Of a DNA stretch of 64,000 nt, positions 17,693-26,709 are shown in pieces. A model generated the notes under the pieces. That model worked only from the letters and a program-made list of their open reading frames with translations. It was not told where the DNA came from and did not search any database. Every line of letters starts with the position of its first letter. Position 1 is the first letter of the stretch. The translations under genes were made by a program, and so were the position numbers. Source of the stretch: Parvibaculum sp. (GTDB lineage: Bacteria > Pseudomonadota > Alphaproteobacteria > Parvibaculales > Parvibaculaceae); contig NZ_JAUSBV010000002.1 of the NCBI RefSeq assembly GCF_030651915.1, forward strand, positions 448,414-512,413. The letters run 5' to 3'.

Positions 17693-20056
17693 TTGCAGCG
17701 TTTAGAAAATCTCGTATTCGGCTTGCGGGCGCCGATACTCGTTGTCCTTTTCTTCTTCACCCTGGTGATGGGTTTCTTCGCGGTCCAGCTGAAGATGGAC
17801 GCCGGCTTTACCAAGATGCTGCCGATCGGTCATTCCTACATCGAGACGTTCTTCGAGTATTCGGAGAGTTTCGGTGGCGGCAACCGCGTGCTGGTGGTGC
17901 TGGAAAACAAGGAAGGCGACATTTTCCAGCGCGACTTCCTCTACACGCTCAACAATGCGACACAGGATCTCTTTTATATTCCGGGCATCGCGCGCCATAC
18001 GGTGACATCGCTCTGGACACCCAACACGCGGTTTATCGCAGTGACGGAAGAAGGTCTGGAGGCCGGCGACGTGATCCCGGCCAATTTTTCCGGCACCGAT
18101 CGCGACATCAATGTGGTGATGCAGAACACGTTGCGCGCCGAGCTGGTCGGCCGTCTCGTTTCCACTGACTTCAAGGCGGCGATGATCCGCGCCGAGTTGC
18201 AGGACTTCAATCCGGAGACGCAGGCGCGCCTCGACTATTTCGATGTGGCGCGCAAGCTCGAAACCGAGCTGCGCGACAAATATGTCTCCGACACGGTCGA
18301 TGTGAAGATCGTCGGCTTTGCCAAGCTGACCGGCGATATTGCCGATGGGGCGGGCTCGGTTGTCCGGTTTTTCGCCGTTGCCTTCGCTCTCACCTGCTTC
18401 ATGATGTGGCTCTATTGCCGGTCGTGGATTCTGACGATGGTGACCGTTGGCGCGTCGCTCTGCTCGCTGGTCTGGCAATTCGGCTTGCTGCATATTCTCG
18501 GCTTCGGCCTCGATCCGCTGGGCGTGCTGGTGCCGTTCCTTGTCTTTGCCATCGGCGTCAGTCACGGCGTTCAGCAGATCAATATGGTCGGCGCTGAAAT
18601 GGCCGCGGGTCTCAACAAAAACCAGGCGGCGCGGGCGACCTTCACCTTTCTCTTTCGCCCGGGTGTCGTTGCGCTTTTGACGACACTGGCCGGCTTCGGC
18701 ACGCTTTATATCATTCCGATCGGCATGATTCAGGAACTGGCGATCACGGCATCGATCGGTCTCGGATTCAAGATCATCTCCAACCTCATCATGCTGCCGC
18801 TTCTCGTCTCCTATGTCGCACCGCCTGAAGAGGAATACGGCGCTAAGGTTCGCCGTGCGATGGAGACGCGCGCCAAGCTCTGGCCGGCGCTCTCGCAGCT
18901 CGCAAAGCCGGCCCTTGCATTCCCGTTTGTCTTTGTTTGCATCATCATTGCGTTGGCTGCCATTTATGGCGCACGCGACAAGCAGATCGGCGACGTGCAT
19001 GCAGGTGCTGGCGAGTTGTGGCCGGATTCGCGTTACAACCAGGATAGTCGGTATATCGCACAGGCCTTCAATCTCGGCCTCAACGTCCTGACGGTGATCG
19101 TCGAATCCGACAGCGTCGTCTGCATCGACTATGAAAAAATGCGCCATCTCGAAAAATTCAGCTGGTACATGCGCAATGTCGATGGTGTGCAGTCGGTGAT
19201 CAGTCTTCCGATCCTCGCCCGCGCCATCAACAGTATGTGGCAGGAAGGAAATCCGAAGTGGCGCAATCTGCCGCGCAATTCGTCGGCGCTCGCACAGGCG
19301 ACGTCGAGCATCTCGAGTGCGTCGGGCATCGTGAATACGGACTGCTCGACGGCGGCTGTCGCGATTTTCGTGGCCGACACCAAGGCCGGGACAGTCAAGC
19401 ATGTCGTTAACGAGCTTGAAGCCTGGATGAAGGCGCCCGGGAACCAGTATGAAGGTCTCAACCTGCGCATCGGCACCGGCAACGTGCCGATCGTGGCGGC
19501 GACCAACGAGATCGTGCACAAGTCCGAGCTGCCGATGCTGCTCTATGTGTATGCGGTCGTGATGACGCTGGTGATCCTCACCTACCGCGAATGGCGCGGT
19601 GCGCTCTGCTGCGTCTTGCCGCTTATTCTCGCCACCCTGATCGGTGACTGGTTCCTGACTGCCTTCGGAATCGGCCTCAAAATATCGACGCTGCCGGTGC
19701 TCGCCATCGCGGTCGGCATCGGCGTCGACTATGGCATCTATGAGTACAACCGGATGCAGCGCTACATGCGTATGGGCAAGACGCCGCATGAGGCTTATCT
19801 GCAGGCACTCTATGATGTGGGTTCGGCGACGATGTTCACCGGCTTCACGCTGGCCATCGGCGTTTCGACCTGGGCCTTCTCGGCGCTGAAGTTCCAGGCC
19901 GATATGGGTTTGCTGCTGACCTTCATGTTCATCGTCAACATGCTGGGTGCGGTGACCCTGCTGCCGGCGCTGATCGCGGTCTTCGAATATATCTGGCCGC
20001 TGAAGCGCAAGCCGCTTTCGGAGGTCGAAGCGCGGGCCGTGATGCGCGGCCACTGA
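17693..20056 (+). CDS. MMPL/RND-family transporter
   Basis: A 787-residue membrane protein with two repeats of one helix, a large periplasmic loop and five helices, the RND/MMPL plan. The second half has GVDYGIYEYNRMQRY, where the Asp in the helix is the usual proton-relay position, and the first half has IGVSHGVQQIN at the equivalent site, where His replaces Asp. The start is TTG with GGGGAGG 5 bases upstream. MMPL proteins of this type are often found with lipid, hopanoid or hydrocarbon metabolism; the substrate here is unknown. A strong terminator follows. Confidence 0.85.
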   Translation: MQRLENLVFGLRAPILVVLFFFTLVMGFFAVQLKMDAGFTKMLPIGHSYIETFFEYSESFGGGNRVLVVLENKEGDIFQRDFLYTLNNATQDLFYIPGIARHTVTSLWTPNTRFIAVTEEGLEAGDVIPANFSGTDRDINVVMQNTLRAELVGRLVSTDFKAAMIRAELQDFNPETQARLDYFDVARKLETELRDKYVSDTVDVKIVGFAKLTGDIADGAGSVVRFFAVAFALTCFMMWLYCRSWILTMVTVGASLCSLVWQFGLLHILGFGLDPLGVLVPFLVFAIGVSHGVQQINMVGAEMAAGLNKNQAARATFTFLFRPGVVALLTTLAGFGTLYIIPIGMIQELAITASIGLGFKIISNLIMLPLLVSYVAPPEEEYGAKVRRAMETRAKLWPALSQLAKPALAFPFVFVCIIIALAAIYGARDKQIGDVHAGAGELWPDSRYNQDSRYIAQAFNLGLNVLTVIVESDSVVCIDYEKMRHLEKFSWYMRNVDGVQSVISLPILARAINSMWQEGNPKWRNLPRNSSALAQATSSISSASGIVNTDCSTAAVAIFVADTKAGTVKHVVNELEAWMKAPGNQYEGLNLRIGTGNVPIVAATNEIVHKSELPMLLYVYAVVMTLVILTYREWRGALCCVLPLILATLIGDWFLTAFGIGLKISTLPVLAIAVGIGVDYGIYEYNRMQRYMRMGKTPHEAYLQALYDVGSATMFTGFTLAIGVSTWAFSALKFQADMGLLLTFMFIVNMLGAVTLLPALIAVFEYIWPLKRKPLSEVEARAVMRGH

Positions 20057-20079
20057 GTTTCATCTCATAACAGACGGCG

Positions 20080-20116
20080 AAAGGGCGGCCCTCTCCGGAG
20101 GTGCCGCCCTTTCTTT
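20080..20116 (+). terminator. Rho-independent terminator after the MMPL/RND gene
   Basis: AAAGGGCGGC at 20080-20089 pairs with GCCGCCCTTT at 20103-20112, with an inner CCTC/GAGG pair, followed by TCTTTTT. It lies 24 bases after the stop codon. Confidence 0.9.
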
Positions 20117-20159
20117 TTGGCAGATTTCTGCGATTTCTGACGCTTTTTCCCACTCAATT

Positions 20160-20192
20160 TGACTAATCGGTCACTTTATGACTAAATGGTCA
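20160..20192. promoter_or_regulatory. Twin TetR operators, TGAC-N6-GTCA twice
   Basis: TGACTAATCGGTCA (20160-20173) and TGACTAAATGGTCA (20179-20192) are two copies of one dyad, centred 19 bases apart, about two helical turns. They lie just before the TTG start of the TetR gene, so the regulator probably controls its own operon. The second copy would fall inside the gene if the ATG at 20178 were used. Confidence 0.8.
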
Positions 20193-20213
20193 TATCGAGA
20201 TCGGGAGGCGATT

Positions 20214-20885
20214 TTGGCCGGCAGAACAGCAGCACATAAGTCGGAAGAGGCGGGGTCGCGTCGGCGGGCGCAGATGCGGTCTGTGCTGGTCGAGGCGGCA
20301 ATGCAACTCTTCGCGCGGCAAGGGGTCGACGCGACCACCATCGACGAGATCGTGGTCCTGGCCGGCGTTGCCAAGGGGACCTTCTACAATTACTTCACCG
20401 ATCGCGCCGACATTGCGCGCGCCGTTGCGGCGGCCATTCGTCATGAGTTCAACGCTGCCGTCGCCGAGCTCAACGAAGGCATCGACGATCCTGCGGTGCG
20501 CGTTTCGCGCGGCGTCAGGCTCTTCATGGCCGTCGTCACGCGCGATCCGGTCAAGGCCTCGATGCTCGCGCGCCTCTATGAGAGCGGCGCGGCGGTCGAC
20601 GCACAGGGCAACGAGCATCTGCTTGGCGATATTCGCGACGGTGTTGCCAAGGGCCAGTTCGTCATTCCGGGCGAGGCGGCGGCCGTGCATCTCGTCGTCG
20701 GCTTGGGCACGACGGCGATGCGGCACCTGCTCGACAACGGTACCGACCCAGAAATTCTGAAGGGCGAGGGCTATGCGCGCGACATCGCGACCGTGCTGTT
20801 GCGCGGGCTCGGCGTTGCCGAGCCCGCCATTGCGGATGTTCTCGCTTATCCATTCGACGTCTCGCAGATTTCCGTCTTCAAATGA
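20214..20885 (+). CDS. TetR/AcrR family transcriptional regulator
   Basis: A 223-residue regulator with the N-terminal helix-turn-helix VEAAMQLFARQGVDATTIDEI ending GVAKGTFYNYFTDR near residues 20-65 (read in two parts), and a variable ligand-binding C-terminal domain. TTG at 20214 is chosen because GGGAGG lies 5 bases upstream and both operators stay outside the gene; the ATG at 20178 lacks a ribosome site and would place an operator over its first codons. The stop is 10 bases before the ring-cleavage dioxygenase gene, so it is likely an autoregulated first gene of the catabolic operon, with an aromatic ligand as a reasonable guess. Confidence 0.87.
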   Translation: MAGRTAAHKSEEAGSRRRAQMRSVLVEAAMQLFARQGVDATTIDEIVVLAGVAKGTFYNYFTDRADIARAVAAAIRHEFNAAVAELNEGIDDPAVRVSRGVRLFMAVVTRDPVKASMLARLYESGAAVDAQGNEHLLGDIRDGVAKGQFVIPGEAAAVHLVVGLGTTAMRHLLDNGTDPEILKGEGYARDIATVLLRGLGVAEPAIADVLAYPFDVSQISVFK

Positions 20886-20895
20886 GGAGACAAGC

Positions 20896-21816
20896 ATGAT
20901 CAAGGTCACAGACATCGCCTATGTGCGCTTCCGGGCGCCGGACCTCGAGGCGATGGAGGAGTTTCTCATCGAGTTCGGGCTGGTGCGGGCCGCGCGCGAC
21001 ACGGATCGCCTCTATATGCGCGGCACCGATCCACGTCCCTTCGGTCACGTGACGGAGAAAGGCGAAGCGGGATTTGCGGGCCTCGGCTTCTATGCCGAAT
21101 GCCTCGACGATCTCTCCCGGCTTGCCACCGAAAACGGCGTCGCGGTTGAGGACAATCCGTCGCCAGGCGGCGGCAAGATCGTACGACTGACCGATCCCGA
21201 CGGTTTCCCGGTCGACGTCGTCGCCGGCCAGACAAAGCCGGCGGCGCTGCCGCTTCAGCGCAAACTTGTTCACAATGACGGCAATGCGCGGCCCCGTGTC
21301 GGCGATCCGTTGCGCGTCGCGCCCGGGCCCTCGCAGGTCAAACGTCTCGGTCATGCGGTCATCAATGTCACCGATTTTCGCCGGAGCGAGGCCTGGTACA
21401 AAAACCAGCTTGGTTTTGTCACCTCCGACGAGATCGAACTTGCGCCCGGCACGCCGCTTGGTGCCTTTATGCGCTGCGATCGCGGCGCGGCCTATGTCGA
21501 TCATCACACTGTTTTTCTCGTCGGCACCGGTAACCCGGGTTTCAACCACGCCGCCTTCGAGGTCGCCCATATGGACGATCTGATGGCGGGCCATGATCAC
21601 CTGTCCAGGGCCGGCCGCCGGCATGAATGGGGTGTCGGCCGGCACATTCTCGGCAGCCAGATTTTCGACTACTGGCGCGATCCCTGGGGCCACACGGTCG
21701 AGCACTGGACTGACGGCGATCTTTTCAACAACGAGACCCCGCCTCATGTCGCGGCGCTCGACACGCTCATCGGCAATCAATGGGGCCCGCCCGCACCGCC
21801 GAGCATGGGCAGCTAG
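20896..21816 (+). CDS. VOC-family extradiol ring-cleavage dioxygenase
   Basis: A 306-residue two-domain vicinal oxygen chelate protein. The second domain carries the candidate iron ligands His in GHAVINV, His in FNHAAFEV, and Glu in GHTVEHW, as in type I extradiol dioxygenases. The first domain (residues 1-110) is the degenerate copy. GAGGAG precedes the ATG. It follows the TetR gene and precedes an FAH-family hydrolase and an MhpA-like hydroxylase, so the expected substrate is a catechol-type product of that hydroxylase. The exact substrate cannot be read from sequence. Confidence 0.85.
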   Translation: MIKVTDIAYVRFRAPDLEAMEEFLIEFGLVRAARDTDRLYMRGTDPRPFGHVTEKGEAGFAGLGFYAECLDDLSRLATENGVAVEDNPSPGGGKIVRLTDPDGFPVDVVAGQTKPAALPLQRKLVHNDGNARPRVGDPLRVAPGPSQVKRLGHAVINVTDFRRSEAWYKNQLGFVTSDEIELAPGTPLGAFMRCDRGAAYVDHHTVFLVGTGNPGFNHAAFEVAHMDDLMAGHDHLSRAGRRHEWGVGRHILGSQIFDYWRDPWGHTVEHWTDGDLFNNETPPHVAALDTLIGNQWGPPAPPSMGS

Positions 21817-21829
21817 GAAGGAATATCAG

Positions 21830-22708
21830 ATGAAACTCGCTACCTTTACCGCCGCCGGCGTCACGCGCATCGGCGTGGTGCGCGATGGCGGCATCGCCGA
21901 CCTCTCCGTCGCCGCGCCCGAATTGCCGCGCGACATGAAGGATTTTCTGCGTGCCGGCGATGCCGCGCTCAAGCGGGCAGGCGCGGCGGCGGCCTCAGCG
22001 CCGCTCCTGCCGCTTGTCGATGTGGTGCTCGAGGCGCCGGTGCCGCATCCCGGCAAGGTGCTCGCCATCGGCCTCAACTATCGCGATCATGTGGAGGAGT
22101 CCGGCCAGCCTCTGCCTGAGCATCAGGTCTGGTTCAACAAACAGCACAATTGCATCGTTGGGCCGCATGCCGAGGTGGCGTTGCCATCGGTCTCGGCCTT
22201 TCTCGATTACGAGGCCGAGATGTGCTTCGTCATCGGCAAGCGCTGCAAGCATGTGCCGGCCGAACGCGCGCATGAGGTGATCGCCGGCTATTTCGTCGGC
22301 AACGATGTCAGCGTGCGCGATTGGCAACTGCGTACCAATACCTGGCAGATCGGCAAGAGCTTCGACACGCATGGCCCGATCGGCCCGTGGATCGTGACGC
22401 CTGACGAAGTCGGCGACCCGCATGCGCTCGACATCAAGTGCTGGGTCAATGGCGAACTCCGGCAGAACTCCAACACGAAGCATCTGATCTTCAACTGCTT
22501 CGACCAGGTCGCGCATCTGACCCAGGCCTTCACGCTCGATGTCGGCGATGTGATCTTCACCGGCACTTCTTCGGGTGTCGGCGGTGCGATGAAGCCGCCG
22601 CAGTTCCTGAAAGTGGGAGATGTCGTTCGTGTCGAGGTCGAGAAGCTCGGCGCCATCGAGAATGTCGTTGTGCCGGAAATCGCCGAGACCGTCATCGAGG
22701 CGGCGTAA
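21830..22708 (+). CDS. Fumarylacetoacetate hydrolase family protein
   Basis: A 292-residue FAH-fold enzyme with an N-terminal cap domain (about 1-75) and the catalytic barrel. GKVLAIGLNYRDHVEESG starts the barrel, the metal site is formed by acidic residues around FLDYEAEMCFVIGK and NDVSVRDWQ, and FTGTSSGVGGAMKPP is the conserved late loop. Members hydrolyse acylpyruvates or hydrate 2-oxo-dienoates after ring cleavage. It lies 13 bases after the dioxygenase gene and 19 before the hydroxylase gene. Confidence 0.88.
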   Translation: MKLATFTAAGVTRIGVVRDGGIADLSVAAPELPRDMKDFLRAGDAALKRAGAAAASAPLLPLVDVVLEAPVPHPGKVLAIGLNYRDHVEESGQPLPEHQVWFNKQHNCIVGPHAEVALPSVSAFLDYEAEMCFVIGKRCKHVPAERAHEVIAGYFVGNDVSVRDWQLRTNTWQIGKSFDTHGPIGPWIVTPDEVGDPHALDIKCWVNGELRQNSNTKHLIFNCFDQVAHLTQAFTLDVGDVIFTGTSSGVGGAMKPPQFLKVGDVVRVEVEKLGAIENVVVPEIAETVIEAA

Positions 22709-22727
22709 GAAGACAGGGGAGTGAGCG

Positions 22728-24227
22728 ATGAAGCGCGAGGAAACGGACGTTCTGATCGTCGGGCTCGGCCCGGTCGGTGCGGCGCTCGCTGTCTATCTCG
22801 GGAGCAGCGGTGTTTCCACCATTGCGATCGAGCGCGATACCGGCGTCTATCCGCTTCCACGCGCCGCTCATCTCGATCACGAAACGATGCGCCTCCTTCA
22901 TCTCGCGGGCGGCGCCGAGGCCGTGGCGAAGGCGAGCCAACCGCTCTCGGCCTATGAGTTCCGCAACGGCGCGGGTGAACTCCTGATGGGCTTCCGGCCC
23001 GAAGGGGATCTCGCGCCGACCGGCTGGCCCACGTCTTCGATGTTCCACCAGCCGACGCTCGAGGATGCGCTCCGCGCCCGCCTCGCCAAAATTCCCTGCG
23101 TCTCCGTGCGGCTCGGTCACGCGCTTTCCACTTATGAAGAAAATGGCGGGGGCATTGTTGCGACGGTTGCCGGGCCGGATGTCGCCCACGAAATCGCAGC
23201 GCGTTTGATCGTCGGCTGCGATGGCGGCAACAGCGTTGTGCGCCGCGTCGCGGGCATCGCGCTCGACGATCTCGGCTTCGACGAACCCTGGCTCGTCATC
23301 GACACGCGGCTGAAGAACGGCGTCGAACGCCTTTCGACCATCGGCCTGCAGCATTGCGATCCCGCCCGCCCCGTTACCTCGATGCCGATGTCGCCCGGCC
23401 GCCACCGCTGGGAATTCATGCTGATGCCGGGCGAGACGGCGGAAGACGTCATGAGCGATGCCAGGCTCGCCGCCATGCTCGCGCCCTTCGCCGATCCGGC
23501 CTCGCTCGACATCGAGCGCCGGGCGGTCTACCGCTTTCATGCGCTCATCGCGCGGCAATGGCGCAAAGGTCACACGCTTCTCGCGGGCGATGCCGCGCAT
23601 CAGATGCCACCGTTCATGGGGCAGGGCCTCTGCTCGGGCACGCGCGACGCGGCGAACCTCGCCTGGAAGATCGAGGCCGTCTTGCGCGGCCGAGCGAACG
23701 AAAGCCTTCTCGACAGCTATCAGGCCGAGCGTGAACCCCATGTGCGCATGATCACCGAAATGGCGGTGGCGATGGGCAAGGTCGTCTGCACGCAGGATGC
23801 CGAGGCCGCCCGCCTGCGCGACGAGAACATGCTGGCGACGCCGGAAGCGGCGCGCCGCAGCGCCATGCCGGGGCTTGACGGCCTGAAATCCGGCGTGCTG
23901 CCGGGCGGTGGCGCCGTCTTTCCGGAGCCCTGGCTTCCCACCGGCGCGCGGCTCGACGATCTGGTGCGCTATGCGCCGATCCTGATTGTGCGCGACGAAT
24001 GCGAGGCCTCGGCGGCTTTCGGTGACCGCGGTGGCTTCGTCGCCCGCGCCGGTTTCTTTGCCGACAGCCATGGCGACCTTGCCGCCCTGATGGGCGATGC
24101 CGCCGCCGTGCTGGTGCGGCCCGACCGCCATGTCTTCGGCGTGGGCGCGACGGCCACGCTGGTGGCTGCGTGGAATGCCTATCTCGCCAGCGGCGTTGCG
24201 AAAGCGGAGGCGATCGCCGCCGCCTGA
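22728..24227 (+). CDS. FAD-dependent aromatic hydroxylase, MhpA-like
   Basis: A 499-residue group A flavoprotein hydroxylase. The FAD motif VGLGPVGAALAVYLG lies near residue 12, the DG motif in LIVGCDGGNSVVRR near residue 170, and GDAAHQMPPFMGQGLCSG, very close to the 3-(3-hydroxyphenyl)propionate hydroxylase MhpA, near residue 290. Such enzymes add an ortho hydroxyl group to a phenol using NAD(P)H and oxygen, making the catechol for the dioxygenase encoded upstream. It is the last catabolic gene of the TetR operon. Confidence 0.87.
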   Translation: MKREETDVLIVGLGPVGAALAVYLGSSGVSTIAIERDTGVYPLPRAAHLDHETMRLLHLAGGAEAVAKASQPLSAYEFRNGAGELLMGFRPEGDLAPTGWPTSSMFHQPTLEDALRARLAKIPCVSVRLGHALSTYEENGGGIVATVAGPDVAHEIAARLIVGCDGGNSVVRRVAGIALDDLGFDEPWLVIDTRLKNGVERLSTIGLQHCDPARPVTSMPMSPGRHRWEFMLMPGETAEDVMSDARLAAMLAPFADPASLDIERRAVYRFHALIARQWRKGHTLLAGDAAHQMPPFMGQGLCSGTRDAANLAWKIEAVLRGRANESLLDSYQAEREPHVRMITEMAVAMGKVVCTQDAEAARLRDENMLATPEAARRSAMPGLDGLKSGVLPGGGAVFPEPWLPTGARLDDLVRYAPILIVRDECEASAAFGDRGGFVARAGFFADSHGDLAALMGDAAAVLVRPDRHVFGVGATATLVAAWNAYLASGVAKAEAIAAA

Positions 24228-24321
24228 ATTTGCTATGCGGCGAACGCGTCTTCTGCTCATACTTCTACCCTGTCGGCTTCGATGCACCGGTATCCGCTTC
24301 GATGCAAAAGGGAGGGGGAAG

Positions 24322-25113
24322 ATGGAGGGCCTGTCTGCGGATCGTCCCGCGCCGGGGTTTGAGGGACGGCCTATTCACACGATGGAGGCCGGCGATCTCC
24401 TCGCCGTGCTGAAGCTTGGCCTCGGAGACTTTCTCCGTGCGCCGCTGTTCGGTCTCGTCATTGGCGGCATGTTCGCGCTTATCGGCGCGGTTATCGTTCT
24501 GTCGCTGACCATCTGGGAAATGCCCTGGCTCATCTATCCCTTCGCGATCGGCTTTCCGCTGGTCGGGCCCTTCGCTGCTGTCGGCCTCTATGAGGTAAGC
24601 CGACGCCTTGCGGCGGGCGCCCGGCCTTCATGGCACGACGTCTTTGCCGTCGTCTGGGCGCAGCGTCGCCGCGAGGTCGCGTGGATGGCCTTCGTGATGC
24701 TCTTCGTCTTCTGGGTCTGGATGTATCAGGTGCGGCTGCTGATCGCGCTTTGTCTCGGCCTCATTTCCTTCGCCTCCTTCGAGCAATTCGTGACGGTCGT
24801 TTTCACGACGCAGCAGGGGCTCATCTTTCTCGCGCTGGGCCATGTCGTCGGCGCGGCGCTGGCGATGGTGCTCTTTTCGATCACCGTCTTTTCAATTCCG
24901 CTGATGCTCGAGCGCGAGGTCGACATCGTTACGGCGATGATCACATCGGTGAAAGTCGTGCTGCAGAGCCCGGTGGTCATGCTCGGCTGGGGCGTCTTTG
25001 TAACGGTTTCCGTGCTTGTCGCCTCGGTTCCGCTTTTTCTCGGCCTTCTCTTCGTGCTGCCGGTCTTCGGCCACGCCACCTGGCATCTCTACCGCCGCGC
25101 CCTGCCGCAATAG
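24322..25113 (+). CDS. DUF2189 multi-pass membrane protein (paralogue 2)
   Basis: A 263-residue membrane protein of the same family as 8159-8956. Shared positions include GPFAAVGLYEVSRRLAAGARPSW near residue 85 (read in part) and the C-terminal FGHATWHLYRRAL. The ATG at 24322 follows GGGAGGGGGA; the open frame extends back over the hydroxylase 3' end but has no ribosome site there. It lies 94 bases after the hydroxylase gene and may be carried by the same transcript. Function is unknown. Confidence 0.83.
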   Translation: MEGLSADRPAPGFEGRPIHTMEAGDLLAVLKLGLGDFLRAPLFGLVIGGMFALIGAVIVLSLTIWEMPWLIYPFAIGFPLVGPFAAVGLYEVSRRLAAGARPSWHDVFAVVWAQRRREVAWMAFVMLFVFWVWMYQVRLLIALCLGLISFASFEQFVTVVFTTQQGLIFLALGHVVGAALAMVLFSITVFSIPLMLEREVDIVTAMITSVKVVLQSPVVMLGWGVFVTVSVLVASVPLFLGLLFVLPVFGHATWHLYRRALPQ

Positions 25114-25120
25114 ACGCATG

Positions 25121-25150
25121 AAAAAGGCGGCTCCCTGGAGCCGCCTTTTC
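25121..25150. terminator. Bidirectional rho-independent terminator
   Basis: AAAAGGCGGCTCC (25122-25134) and GGAGCCGCCTTTT (25137-25149) form a 13-pair stem with a 2-base loop and a T run on both strands. It ends the DUF2189 gene on the plus strand and the P450 gene on the minus strand. Confidence 0.92.
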
Positions 25151-25170
25151 TCTGTTTCTGTATCTGCCGC

Positions 25171-26427
25171 TTACGCCGCCTTGCGCTTCATCGAATAGCG
25201 GACCGGCAGCCTCTTCAAGCCGGAAACAAAGCTTGCCTCGACCCAGGCCGGATTGCCGGCCAGTTCGATATGGTCGAGGCGGGCCAGAAGTTCCTTGTAG
25301 AGGGCGCGGATTTCCATTTTCGCCAGGTGCTGGCCGAGGCAGAGATGGGCGCCATAGCCGAAGGCGAGATGCTTGTTGGGCGAGCGTTCGATCTTGAAGG
25401 CGAAGGGATCGTCGAAGGCGTCCTCGTCGCGATTGGCCGACCAGTAGCACATCAGCAGATTGTCGCCGGCCTTGATCTTCTGGCCGCGCAATTCGTAGTC
25501 CACCGCCGCGGTGCGGAAGAAATGCTTCACCGGCGTCGTCCAGCGGATCATCTCGTCGATGGCGCCCGGCAGCAGCTTGTCCGGATCGGCCTTCAGCTTG
25601 GCGAATTCCGCCGGGTTCTGCATCAGTGCCAGCAAGCCGCCGGCAGCCGTCGAGCTTGTCGTGTCGTGGCCGGCCGTCGCGACGATGATGTAATAGCCCA
25701 TCGCCTCGAAATGCCCGATCGGCTCGCCATTGATCGTCGCATTGGCAATGATGCTGGCCACATCGTCCTTCGGGTTCTTGCGGCGGTCTTCGGTCATCGC
25801 CGTGAAATAGTTGAAGAAGTCGGTCACCGTGTTGACGGTTTCGTTGGCGTCCGGACGCTTCATGTCGGGGTCGGTGGCACCGAAGAGTTCCTGCGTTAGC
25901 TTCAGCATGATCGGCTCGTCTTCTTCCGGCACGCCGAGCACGGTCATGATGACGCGCAACGGATACCAGACGGCGACATCGGCGACGAAATCGCATTCGC
26001 CGCCTTTCGCTTCCAGCCGGTCGATATATTTCTCGGCCAGCGCGTCGACACGGGCCGAGATCGCCTTCAGGTTGGGCGGCATGAACCAGGCCTGCGTCAA
26101 CCCGCGATAGGCGCGGTGGTCGGGATTGTCCATGTCGACCAGCGAGCGGATCAGCTTCGAATTGCCGCCGGTGAACTTCTTGACCTCTTCCTCGGTCTGG
26201 ATCGTCTGCATGGTCAGGCGCGGATCGTTGAGAAAAATCTCGTTCTGCCGTTCGACTTCCATGATGTCGGCATGCTTCGACACGGTCCAGAAGGGACGGT
26301 AGCCCTCGGGCTCGGTCCAGCGCACCGGCGCTTCCTTGCGCAATTTCGCGAACAGCGCGTGGAAAGCGTCATTGTCGGCATAGGTCTTCGGATCGGCGAT
26401 CGCATTGTCGACGCTCTTGTCGGTCAT
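25171..26427 (-). CDS. Cytochrome P450
   Basis: A 418-residue soluble bacterial P450. The haem-thiolate motif FGYGAHLCLGQ has Cys363, the I-helix oxygen-activation motif ATAGHDTTSST is near residue 255, and an ExxR-type K-helix motif (YELR) is in the expected place. ATG 26427 follows GAGGAGG; the long upstream extension of the frame is rich in Arg and not P450-like. Redox partners are not encoded next to it. It is divergent from a thiolase gene, suggesting hydroxylation of an aliphatic or isoprenoid/sterol compound before beta-oxidation, but the substrate is unknown. Confidence 0.92.
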   Translation of the reverse strand: MTDKSVDNAIADPKTYADNDAFHALFAKLRKEAPVRWTEPEGYRPFWTVSKHADIMEVERQNEIFLNDPRLTMQTIQTEEEVKKFTGGNSKLIRSLVDMDNPDHRAYRGLTQAWFMPPNLKAISARVDALAEKYIDRLEAKGGECDFVADVAVWYPLRVIMTVLGVPEEDEPIMLKLTQELFGATDPDMKRPDANETVNTVTDFFNYFTAMTEDRRKNPKDDVASIIANATINGEPIGHFEAMGYYIIVATAGHDTTSSTAAGGLLALMQNPAEFAKLKADPDKLLPGAIDEMIRWTTPVKHFFRTAAVDYELRGQKIKAGDNLLMCYWSANRDEDAFDDPFAFKIERSPNKHLAFGYGAHLCLGQHLAKMEIRALYKELLARLDHIELAGNPAWVEASFVSGLKRLPVRYSMKRKAA

Positions 26428-26709
26428 TTCCGTCCTCCTCCGCCGCTCTTCACGGCCTGTTCGTTCGTCGCGCCGCGCGGTGCGTTTCCGTTCAGCGCCG
26501 CCCAATGCCGCCGTGACGTTGCGTAAACCGCTAAATCCTTGCGGCACAAGGCTTTCCGCTAACTCTGCGCAGAGTTTCGGGGGCTGGCAAGGGGCACGTT
26601 TCCGGCTGGACAAGCGGGTTGCGGTGTACAAGATGTCGGTCAGAGCACCCCAAATGAAACCCGAGGTCGGCCCGCGTCGGCGCCTGGCCCAACATCAGGA
26701 GATACCGAC

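Noticed and set aside
17702-20053. A 783-codon antisense frame across the whole MMPL gene
   Set aside because: High-GC third-position bias leaves the reverse frame open. The translation is rich in His, Arg and Gln without any domain and has no ribosome site, while the plus strand has a clear membrane protein.
22692-24287. A 531-codon antisense frame over the hydroxylase gene
   Set aside because: A coding shadow with Arg/His-rich composition; the plus frame has full FAD hydroxylase motifs.
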